From: a candidate division WOR-3 bacterium
GTDB taxonomy: Bacteria; Hydrothermota; Tepidihabitantia; Tepidihabitantales; CAIPLT01
Direction of reading: 5' to 3'
NCBI GenBank assembly: GCA_026418155.1
Contig: JAOABV010000006.1
Span: forward strand, 1-58,315
DNA: 58,315 nt
Position 1 is the stretch's first letter; each line of letters begins with the position of its first letter. Shown here piece by piece: positions 1 through 6,385 of this stretch. A program made the translations under genes and the position numbers. A model generated the notes under the pieces. It did not search any database. It saw only the letters and a program-made list of their open reading frames with translations, and was not told the DNA's origin.

Positions 1-103
1 CCCTAAAGGCTCGTCGTAGCCTACGATGTCGATAGGTCACAGGTGTAAGCCCGGTAACGGGTTGAGCCAAGTGATACTAATCAGCCGTGCGGCTTGTGAT
101 TCC
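1..103 (+). rRNA. 23S rRNA, 3' end (partial)
   Basis: The sequence matches the conserved 3' end of bacterial 23S rRNA, including the GATACTAATCAGCCGTGCGG segment and the GGCTT close that pairs with the 5' end of the molecule. The gene runs off the left edge of the window. The 3' boundary near 103 is placed by comparison with the usual end a few bases after GGCTT and is uncertain by several bases. It is followed by an unusual spacer gene and then 5S rRNA, so this is the distal part of an rrn operon. Confidence 0.93.
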
Positions 104-128
104 TGCCATTTTTAGTTGTTAGTCAATA

Positions 129-518
129 GTCTTTAGTCGTTAGGAGGAAAGATGAGTAGAAACTATCGACAATTAAAAGTCTGGGAATTAGCACACCTAA
201 TGACAAAAGAAATATACAAAATTACGCAAAAATTTCCAAAACAGGAAATTTTCGGACTTGTATCTCAAATGCGAAGAGCAAGTGTTTCTATCCCAGCAAA
301 TAATGCAGAAGGTTCGGGCAGGAAAAGTAAAAAAGATTTTTATCTACTGCGCTTGCTTCATGTAGTTAACTCGGTTATTATTTATACCTCTCAAAAGATT
401 TAGGATATATTCAGCAAATAGAGCATAGCCGACTTGAAATTATATGCAATAGTGTCGGCAAAATGCTTAATAGTCTAATTAAAAGCATTGAAACAACTAA
501 AGACTAACGACTAAAGAC
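129..518 (+). repeat. 15-bp inverted repeat enclosing the four-helix-bundle gene in the 23S-5S spacer
   Basis: GTCTTTAGTCGTTAG at 129-143 and CTAACGACTAAAGAC at 504-518 are perfect reverse complements. They bracket the whole spacer gene and would close a long stem-loop in the rRNA precursor. The left arm also carries the start of the gene's Shine-Dalgarno region (GGAGG at 143-147), and the right arm overlaps its end. Looser TTAGTC/GACTAA motifs flank both arms. Confidence 0.85.
152..507 (+). pseudogene. four-helix-bundle protein (23S rRNA intervening-sequence protein family), frameshifted
   Basis: The first frame (152-403, 83 aa) has the family hallmarks: YRQLKVWELAHLMTKEIY, then QEIFGLVSQMRRASVSIPAN and EGSGRKSKKDFY. 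It then drifts into an unrelated tail and stops. From about 370 the frame shifted by +2 continues with LYLSKDLGYIQQIEHSRLEI and ends at TAA 505-507. Together the two parts give about 118 aa, the usual family length. One missing base between roughly 368 and 376 explains this. A good Shine-Dalgarno (GGAGG, 143-147) precedes the ATG. Family members are normally encoded in intervening sequences inside 23S rRNA or standing alone; this one lies between 23S and 5S. The function of the family is not firmly established. A sequencing error is possible. Confidence 0.85.
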
Positions 519-536
519 AAACGACAATAAAAAATT

Positions 537-653
537 CCCGGTGGCAATACCGGAGGGGAAACACCTCTTCCCATTCCGAACAGAGTCGTTAAGCCCTCCA
601 GGGCCAATGGTACTGCGCTGGTAACGGCGCGGGAGAGTAGGTCGTCACCGGGT
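537..653 (+). rRNA. 5S rRNA
   Basis: About 117 nt with the 5S pattern: a closing helix between CCCGGTGGC near 537 and GTCACCGGG near 644-652, the conserved CATTCCGAACAGAG loop, and GGGAGAGTAGGTCG toward the 3' end. It lies downstream of the 23S end in the same orientation. Exact ends are uncertain by two or three bases. Confidence 0.93.
578..604 (+). other. coordinate note: interior of 5S rRNA
   Basis: This stretch lies inside 5S rRNA and includes its conserved CCGAACAGAG loop region. It is listed only to mark the best-conserved internal part of that gene. Confidence 0.5.
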
Positions 654-743
654 TATATAGATGTTTCAATCATATAAAACTGAAGAGATATATTAATATT
701 ATTTTTTGTAGATTCAAAATGATTTGTTTAAAAATTAACAATT

Positions 744-780
744 GGTAGTGTATAATATTTAGACTTGATATGCTAAAAAT
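744..780 (+). repeat. R1 element, copy E (promoter-adjacent)
   Basis: This copy carries GGTAGTGTATAATATTT followed by AGACTTGATATGCTAAAAAT. It aligns with three other copies at 6135-6194, 20745-20804 and 55587-55646, but lacks about 11 internal bases (TGTGTAAATTT) that they share. It ends 7 bp before the -35 box of the pilin promoter. Confidence 0.65.
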
Positions 781-787
781 TTTTTGC

Positions 788-816
788 TTGACAAATCATG
801 AATTTTCTGTTAAAAT
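788..816 (+). promoter_or_regulatory. sigma70 promoter for the pilin-like gene
   Basis: TTGACA at 788-793 and TAAAAT at 811-816 are separated by 17 bp. Transcription would begin near 823, giving an approximately 80-nt leader. The leader holds a small hairpin (CTCCAA 837-842 with TTGGAG 849-854), and ACCTCC at 835-840 could instead pair with the Shine-Dalgarno GGAGGT at 891-896. Confidence 0.75.
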
Positions 817-904
817 AATATAGATATGAAAAATACCTCCAATTTTGCTTGGAGCAAAAATGGAAAAAGATTTTTTATTCTAACAAGAGAGGAGGTGAAT
901 AAAC

Positions 905-1561
905 ATGCGTAACGAAAAAGGATTCACCTTAATTGAATTATTAGTTGTGATTCTCATCATCGGTATTCTACTCGCATTGATTCTACCGAACTTTGTCTTA
1001 ATGCAAGAAAGAGCCCGAAGAGCCAGTGTGAAGAATAATATGCATGTCTTCCAATTAGCAATGGAAGCATTTGCAACTGACCATATGGGAATTTTCCCCT
1101 CAGGCGATTTGTTTGCATCTGATGACCCAGCAGATAGAGGGCTTATCTGCTATTTCCCTGGTGGTGATGCTTTAGCACAACCTGACCCAACTGCTGGTCG
1201 TTTACCAATTAACCCCTATGCAACCACATTGTATACAATTGATGAAGACTTATTCTATTCTAATACCAATCCGCCGGAGTTCGGTGATGCAATTTTTGAG
1301 TCGTCTGGCGAGAATGCACGTGTTCGAACTGATGACCCAGAGGGTTGTCCGTATGAAGGATGGCTTCTTCCTGGTGATGGCGAAAATACTCAAGGAACAA
1401 TTGTGGTTGGCACTTGGCCCGAAGCTGATTCAGAAACTGGTGTAAAAGAATATGGTATTGCTGGTTGGGGCAGAGTCTATTCTGCTGATGAACATTTTCC
1501 AATGTTCGATTTAGACCCAGCAGCTCCAGATGTGATGGTTTTCTTCATTCTTCACAACTAA
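905..1561 (+). CDS. type IV pilin-like / pseudopilin protein
   Basis: This 218-aa protein has a textbook class III prepilin leader: a short basic MRNEKG peptide, then FTLIELLVVILIIGILLALI, with cleavage expected after G6 and the conserved Glu at position 5 of the mature protein. The hydrophobic N-terminal helix would hold the subunit in the inner membrane before assembly by a type IV pilus or type II secretion machine. The rest is a poorly conserved globular domain rich in Asp, Gly and Pro. It is monocistronic, with a strong Shine-Dalgarno (GAGGAGGTG at 889-897), its own promoter and a terminator. No assembly genes lie nearby, so pilin and pseudopilin cannot be told apart. Start chosen by SD spacing and leader peptide. 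Confidence 0.9.
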   Translation: MRNEKGFTLIELLVVILIIGILLALILPNFVLMQERARRASVKNNMHVFQLAMEAFATDHMGIFPSGDLFASDDPADRGLICYFPGGDALAQPDPTAGRLPINPYATTLYTIDEDLFYSNTNPPEFGDAIFESSGENARVRTDDPEGCPYEGWLLPGDGENTQGTIVVGTWPEADSETGVKEYGIAGWGRVYSADEHFPMFDLDPAAPDVMVFFILHN

Positions 1562-1577
1562 TACCTCAAATATTTTC

Positions 1578-1604
1578 AAGGGGGCAGAAATGCCCCCTTT
1601 TATT
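1578..1604 (+). terminator. rho-independent terminator of the pilin-like gene
   Basis: AAGGGGGCA (1578-1586) and TGCCCCCTT (1591-1599) form a perfect 9-bp stem closed by a GAAA tetraloop and followed by a T-rich tract. It starts 16 bp after the stop codon. Confidence 0.93.
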
Positions 1605-1644
1605 TTAGATTCTTTTTTGAATCTACTTAAGAGAATTTTTTTCG

Positions 1645-2613
1645 TTAAAAATTTACTCTAAGGAAATCCAATAGATTGGTCATATCTTCGGGTAGTGGTG
1701 CGGTAAACTCAAGATACTTATTAGTTCTTGGATGAATAAAACCTAACTTTACCGCATGTAATGCTTGGCGATGAATCATTGAGAGTATTTTCTTAAAAAC
1801 CGGTGCTTCAGATTGTGAGCGAATTAAACTGGGACTTCTGCCCCCATAATCAGCATCGCCCACAACCGGATGTCCATAGTGGTAAAGATGGACTCGAATT
1901 TGATGCGTGCGACCAGTTAAAAGTTTTAACCGAAGATAAGTGGCAATTTTGAACCTTTCAATCACCTCAAATTGAGTTACTGCATTTTTAGCGGAAAATG
2001 GCGTTACGGCCATCTTTTTTCTGTCAAGACTATGACGACCAATCGGTGCTGAGATTGTTCCTTGCGACTGAGGAAAGTCTCCCCAAGCAATGGCTAAGTA
2101 TTCACGAGTTATTTTACGGGCTTCAATTGCTTGACCTAAATAAGATAAGGCAAAATCAGTTTTGGCAAATACCAATAAACCAGTAGTATCTTTATCTAAA
2201 CGATGGATAACACCAGGCCGAACTTTGGAATCAGGGTGTTCGGGTAAATGACGACAGTGATATAAAAGTCCTTGAACTAAAGTGCCACTATTATGACCAC
2301 GCGCAGGATGCACAATAATACCTGCAGGTTTGTTAACAATAATTATGTCCTCATCCTCATAAACAATATTTAAGGCCATCGGTTCGGGTGTGATTTTTAA
2401 CTCCTCTTCGATTTCAAATCGTGCCTGAATCTCATCACCGGGTTTTACTCGATAACTGGGTTTGGTAATTTTTCCGTTAACTAAAACTGCTCCGGCTTCA
2501 ATTAATTTACAGACCCGATTGCGCGAAACACCAATCCCAGATAATAAGAGATAATGGTCCAATCTCTTTCCCCACATCTTTTCCGAAACAATTCGTTGAA
2601 ACTCCTTTTCCAT
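1645..2613 (-). CDS. rluD: RluA/RluD family 23S rRNA pseudouridine synthase
   Basis: This 322-aa enzyme has an N-terminal S4 RNA-binding domain (about residues 16-65) followed by the RluA-type catalytic domain. The catalytic motif HRLDKDT is at residues 137-143, with Asp140 as the expected nucleophile. Later GRTHQIRVHLYHYGHPVVGD matches the family. It would isomerise uridines in 23S rRNA, as RluD does for the helix 69 loop, but the exact target cannot be read from sequence. It is the last gene of the minus-strand run from smpB, about 94 bp after rph. Confidence 0.93.
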   Translation of the reverse strand: MEKEFQRIVSEKMWGKRLDHYLLLSGIGVSRNRVCKLIEAGAVLVNGKITKPSYRVKPGDEIQARFEIEEELKITPEPMALNIVYEDEDIIIVNKPAGIIVHPARGHNSGTLVQGLLYHCRHLPEHPDSKVRPGVIHRLDKDTTGLLVFAKTDFALSYLGQAIEARKITREYLAIAWGDFPQSQGTISAPIGRHSLDRKKMAVTPFSAKNAVTQFEVIERFKIATYLRLKLLTGRTHQIRVHLYHYGHPVVGDADYGGRSPSLIRSQSEAPVFKKILSMIHRQALHAVKLGFIHPRTNKYLEFTAPLPEDMTNLLDFLRVNF

Positions 2614-2707
2614 AGATTAATATATCAAGGGGAAAAATTAAACAGAGGTCTATTTTTTGTTTTGAAGGAATTGTTTTGTAAATATCCGATATATCGCTAT
2701 AGACATT

Positions 2708-3436
2708 CTATTTAAGCACAGAACGCAGACATTCTTTTTGAAACTTTATAATCTTTTTAATTTCTTTTTGGGCAACAGTAAACATATTTTGGAATTGATG
2801 ATAACTAAAAGGTCTTTTCTCGGCAGTGCTTTGGATTTCGACAATTTGGCCAGATTCCGTCATTACTAAGTTCATATCAACATCAGCCAAACTATCTTCT
2901 TGATAGTTTAAATCTAACAGAATTCTGCCATTAACAATTCCTACGCTGATTGCTGAGACATTTTCGATAATTGGATTTTTCTTAAGGATTTTTTGGGCTA
3001 ACAGATAATTAACACATTGGGCCAAAGCACAAAATCCGCCGTTTACCGCTAAGGTTCTGGTTCCGCCATCGGCCTGGAGCACATCACAGTCAATAATAAT
3101 TTGGGCTTCACCTAAACTATCAAGGTCAAAAATTGAGCGCAAAGAACGGCCGATAAACCGACTAATCTCTTGAGTGCGACCTTGGAGTCGTCCTGTTACT
3201 GATTCGCGCATTGTTCTTTGCACTGTGCTTCGGGGTAGTAAACTATATTCAGCAGTAATCCAGCCTTTGCCTGTGCCTAAAAGAAATGGCGGAACGCGTT
3301 GCTCATAAGTCGCCGACACTAAGATTTTAGTGTTTCCAGCAATAGCAAGACAAGAACCCTCAGCATATTTGAGATAACCGATATCCAATTCAATTTTCCG
3401 CGCCTGATTCCATTTTCGGCCATCGATTCTTAACAT
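2708..3436 (-). CDS. rph: ribonuclease PH
   Basis: This 242-aa protein is the usual length for RNase PH, the phosphate-dependent 3'-5' exoribonuclease that trims tRNA precursors. Family motifs are GKGWITAEYSLLPRST, RLQGRTQEISRFIGRSLR (phosphate-binding Arg region) and DCDVLQADGGTRT. A Shine-Dalgarno (GGAG) lies just before the ATG. It follows murI with a 17-bp gap, so the two are probably co-transcribed. Confidence 0.95.
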   Translation of the reverse strand: MLRIDGRKWNQARKIELDIGYLKYAEGSCLAIAGNTKILVSATYEQRVPPFLLGTGKGWITAEYSLLPRSTVQRTMRESVTGRLQGRTQEISRFIGRSLRSIFDLDSLGEAQIIIDCDVLQADGGTRTLAVNGGFCALAQCVNYLLAQKILKKNPIIENVSAISVGIVNGRILLDLNYQEDSLADVDMNLVMTESGQIVEIQSTAEKRPFSYHQFQNMFTVAQKEIKKIIKFQKECLRSVLK

Positions 3437-3453
3437 TTTTCTCCAAGATTAAA

Positions 3454-4269
3454 TTATTCAGGTAACGATGCCCGCATCACATCTTCTAAATTTGACCCCA
3501 AAAACCTGCGGCCAACTTCAGAGAAGTTGGGAGTTAAGTCGGAAAGATAAAATCTAATAGGAGGATGCCTTCGGCTACGGTTTTTCAATCCAAGAGTTTC
3601 TAATAATGCTTTTGCTTCCAATGCAGTTTCTAAACCAGCATCTACAATTTTTATCTTATTCGGAAATACTTTTCGGATTGCTTTTTTTAATAAAGGGTAA
3701 TGAGTGCAACCAAGCAGTAAAGTATCAATCTGTTCTTGCACTAAAGGAGACAGATATAGTTTTGCTATTTCAAAAGCAATTTTGTTGCCATACCAACCTT
3801 CTTCAACCAAAGGAACAAATAATGGTGTTGGTTTGGCGACAACTTCGACATCTTGACATAATTTTCTGATGGCTCGTTCATAAGCACCAGAAAGAATTGT
3901 GGCTTGAGTTCCGATAACTCCGATGCGTTTATTGCGGGTTGCCTTAATCGCTGCTTTTGCTCCAGGTTCAATTACACCAATGATTGGAAGATTAAATTTT
4001 TTTTTCAAGTCATCTAATGAGACCGAAGAAACCGAATGACAAGCAACAATAATCATTTTTACATCTCTACCCAATAAAAATTTTGCGTCTTGAAAAGCAA
4101 ATTTAGTTATAGTCTCAGGTGATTTAGTGCCATAAGGCACACGGGCAGTGTCACCCAGATAGATAATCTCTTCATAAGGTAGAATTTTTCTAAGGGCTTT
4201 GACAATTGTTAAACCGCCGATGCCGGAATCAAAAACACCAATCGGTCTATTTCCTAACTTGACAGACAT
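3454..4269 (-). CDS. murI: glutamate racemase
   Basis: This 271-aa cofactor-independent racemase makes D-glutamate for peptidoglycan. GVFDSGIGGLT is at residues 11-21, and the second catalytic Cys is C188 in GCTHYPLL. The first catalytic Cys is C77, in ACHSVSS, where most family members have ACNTAS, so the Asn next to the Cys is replaced by His. The gene lies between an amidase gene and rph in a minus-strand cluster; pairing with an amidase fits a cell-wall theme. Confidence 0.93.
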   Translation of the reverse strand: MSVKLGNRPIGVFDSGIGGLTIVKALRKILPYEEIIYLGDTARVPYGTKSPETITKFAFQDAKFLLGRDVKMIIVACHSVSSVSLDDLKKKFNLPIIGVIEPGAKAAIKATRNKRIGVIGTQATILSGAYERAIRKLCQDVEVVAKPTPLFVPLVEEGWYGNKIAFEIAKLYLSPLVQEQIDTLLLGCTHYPLLKKAIRKVFPNKIKIVDAGLETALEAKALLETLGLKNRSRRHPPIRFYLSDLTPNFSEVGRRFLGSNLEDVMRASLPE

Positions 4270-4363
4270 ATTCTTTAGAACCTACGAATAAAATTAATCT
4301 TTGACAAGTAAATCAATGCAGTAAGGGTTTTCAGATTTAGTAGTTGATTTAGTAATTAAGCAA

Positions 4364-5419
4364 TTATCGCAAGGCATTTTGTTCTTCATAATTTTTAATA
4401 AAATTTTGGATACCAACAAAGATTGTTTGAGCAATAGTTTCTCGATATTTTTCGGATTGCAATTTTTTCTCCTCACTTTTATTTGATAAGAATCCACATT
4501 CAACTAAGACTGCCGGCATAAAGCATCCGCGTAAAACATAAAATCCGGCTTGCTTGACTCCTCGGTCGACATTTTTTAATATTGAAACTGCTGCAGTTTG
4601 AATTTCCAGTGCCAGTTGATAGGACTCTTTTAGATATTCATTTTGGGCTAAATCAGAAAGAATGGTGCTAATATCATCATTAAGTAAGGGGTCGACATTA
4701 GAGATTTCAAATTGTAAAGACTGATTTTCTTTTGCGGCTACCGCTCGTTCCCAGTCAGTTTTGGCTTCAGAGAGAAAGTAGGTCTCAAAACCACAGGCTT
4801 GTCGGTTTCGGGCTGAAGCATTGCAATGGATTGAGATAAATAAATCGCCTTTCTTTTCATTAGCAAAACGAGTGCGTTCTGAAAGAGCAACAAAACAATC
4901 ATCCGAACGAGTCATTAACACCTTTAATCCATATTTCTCTAATTTCTTTTTTAATAATTGGGCAATGCTTAAATTGACATTCTTTTCTTGGAGCCCCCTT
5001 TTGCCAATTGCCCCTGGGTCAATACCACCATGCCCGGGGTCTAAAATAATCGTTTTGATGGTTGGTATATTCTTGGGAAAAAATTTAATGGTAATACCTC
5101 CGGAGGAAAGCACTTTTTTATAATCATAAGGTTTATTAAATGTTAGTTCAAAATCTGTAGCATTGGTTTTCGGCACTATTCTTATCTGCTTAATAAAACC
5201 GCGAGCCGAGATGGTTTTAGTCTTAGTTTGAGCCTTGACCGATAATCTTAAACTTGTTTTGGATAAATATTGCCAAGCGCAATCTACTGATGAATCAACT
5301 TCTAAGACCATTAAGACAGTATCTTTTATTTGGGAGACACTGATCGATTCAATATTATAACTTCCTAACGCCAAAGAGCAGATAAAAATCAGCAATATAA
5401 TTTTTAGTTTAAGATACAT
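4364..5419 (-). CDS. N-acetylmuramoyl-L-alanine amidase (AMIN + Amidase_3)
   Basis: This 351-aa secreted protein cleaves the bond between N-acetylmuramate and the stem peptide. An N-terminal hydrophobic signal (IILLIFICSLALG) is followed by a beta-rich AMIN-like targeting domain (about 25-115) and an Amidase_3 catalytic domain from about 122. Zinc ligands fit H130 in LDPGHGG, E145 in LQEKN and H198 in SIHCNAS. The catalytic Glu is in VLVECGFLSN. Its start lies 1 bp downstream of the smpB stop codon, so translation is probably coupled. Confidence 0.93.
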   Translation of the reverse strand: MYLKLKIILLIFICSLALGSYNIESISVSQIKDTVLMVLEVDSSVDCAWQYLSKTSLRLSVKAQTKTKTISARGFIKQIRIVPKTNATDFELTFNKPYDYKKVLSSGGITIKFFPKNIPTIKTIILDPGHGGIDPGAIGKRGLQEKNVNLSIAQLLKKKLEKYGLKVLMTRSDDCFVALSERTRFANEKKGDLFISIHCNASARNRQACGFETYFLSEAKTDWERAVAAKENQSLQFEISNVDPLLNDDISTILSDLAQNEYLKESYQLALEIQTAAVSILKNVDRGVKQAGFYVLRGCFMPAVLVECGFLSNKSEEKKLQSEKYRETIAQTIFVGIQNFIKNYEEQNALR

Positions 5420-5420
5420 A

Positions 5421-5873
5421 TTATCTGCGTCGGGCTTTTTGTTCGATGCGTTCGGTTCGTTCGATTGCCCGTGCTTTTAATTTTTCTCTAATATCGTGCA
5501 TCTTTTTACCTTTACATAAAGCCAGTTCGATTTTAGCAAAACCTCGTTCATTAAAATAGAATTTCAGTGGTATAAGGGTAAATCCGCGTTCTGCAACTTT
5601 ACCATATAACCTTTTAATCTCATCTTTATGTAAAAGCAGTTTCCGTTTGCGTTTGGGGTCACGGTTGAAGATATTACCTTGTTTGTAGGGTGCAATATTG
5701 ACATCGTAAAGATAAACTTCTCCGTTTTCAACAGCAGCATAGCCACCATTAAGAGAAACACCGCCGGCGCGAGCGGATTTTACTTCTGTGCCACAAAGTT
5801 GAATTCCAGCTTCATACTTGTCAAAGATAGTATAATTATGAAATGCTTTTCGATTAGTAGCAACTATTTTCAT
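5421..5873 (-). CDS. smpB: SsrA (tmRNA)-binding protein
   Basis: SmpB, 150 aa from the chosen start, partners tmRNA in trans-translation to rescue stalled ribosomes. Recognised by IVATNRKAFHNYTIFDKYEA, GTEVKSARAGGVSL and a basic C-terminal tail ending EQKARRR. An in-frame ATG 48 bp upstream (5921) would add MILGRNLFIYFNLALI, which falls inside an intergenic tandem repeat and is not part of the family; the start at 5873 is preferred. It heads the smpB-amidase-murI-rph-rluD cluster. Confidence 0.95.
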   Translation of the reverse strand: MKIVATNRKAFHNYTIFDKYEAGIQLCGTEVKSARAGGVSLNGGYAAVENGEVYLYDVNIAPYKQGNIFNRDPKRKRKLLLHKDEIKRLYGKVAERGFTLIPLKFYFNERGFAKIELALCKGKKMHDIREKLKARAIERTERIEQKARRR

Positions 5874-5884
5874 AATTAAGGCTA

Positions 5885-6092
5885 AGTTAAAATATATAAA
5901 TAAATTTCTTCCTAAAATCAAAAATATATAAATTTCTTCCTAAAATCATAAAACAATCAGTCAAGAAGTTAAGATATATAAATTTTGTGCTAAGATCATA
6001 AAATAAAGATAATGGGTTAAGTTAAAATATATAAAACTTTGTCTCGAAATCATAAGATAATAAGTTAAATTAGCCCTAAAAGCATAAGTTAA
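5885..6092 (-). repeat. imperfect tandem repeats in the smpB leader
   Basis: Four to five degenerate copies of a unit of roughly 36-52 bp, reading on the plus strand like GTTAAAATATATAAA followed by TTTGTCCTAAAATCATAAA. Copies begin near 5885, 5921, 5968, 6020 and 6063. They fill nearly the whole 5' leader of smpB. Confidence 0.7.
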
Positions 6093-6120
6093 ATTATAGA
6101 TAACTATATTGGTTCGTCAA
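6093..6120 (-). promoter_or_regulatory. promoter for the smpB cluster
   Basis: On the minus strand TTGACG (6120-6115) and TATAAT (6098-6093) are 16 bp apart. Initiation near 6086 gives a leader of about 213 nt made mostly of tandem repeats. An R1 element lies 14 bp upstream of the -35 box. Confidence 0.65.
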
Positions 6121-6134
6121 GTCCTAAAATATAA

Positions 6135-6194
6135 GGATATACCTTTATTTTTAGTATATCAAGTCTAAATTTACACAAAATATTATACACTATC
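6135..6194 (-). repeat. R1 element, copy A (promoter-adjacent)
   Basis: Read on the minus strand this carries GATAGTGTATAATATTTTG, AAATTTAGACTTGATAT and ACTAAAAATAAAGGTATA. It aligns base for base over most of its length with copies at 20745-20804 and 55587-55646. It sits between the divergent smpB and secA promoters. Confidence 0.8.
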
Positions 6195-6260
6195 AAATCC
6201 ACAGATACTTTTAGATTTTGTTTGCTCGCTTGGTAATTTCCGAGGCTCGGTTTTTTAACC

Positions 6261-6289
6261 TTGACATGAGATTTATCTGCTATTACTAT
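6261..6289 (+). promoter_or_regulatory. probable promoter for secA
   Basis: TTGACA at 6261-6266 and TACTAT at 6284-6289 are 17 bp apart. The -10 box matches four of six consensus positions. Confidence 0.55.
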
Positions 6290-6385
6290 TAATATGTGTG
6301 CTAAAAGTCAGGCTTCTAATACTGGTGTTATTATTTTATTATGAGTCTGAAAAGACGGGTTTCTAATAGAGGACACTAATTTCTT

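Larger units (their letters stand above)
5874..6385. other. smpB-secA divergent intergenic region
   Basis: This 512-bp gap contains no credible gene. From left to right it holds the tandem repeats of the smpB leader, a minus-strand promoter, an R1 element, and the plus-strand secA promoter followed by a leader of about 90 nt. Confidence 0.8.

Noticed and set aside
1607-1624. Terminator for rluD (AGATTC-TTTTTT-GAATCT)
   Set aside because: Stem is short and AT-rich, and on the minus strand it is followed by A-rich rather than T-rich sequence.
4294-4503. 69-aa minus-strand ORF overlapping the amidase 3' end
   Set aside because: Out-of-frame shadow of the amidase gene with no independent start signal.
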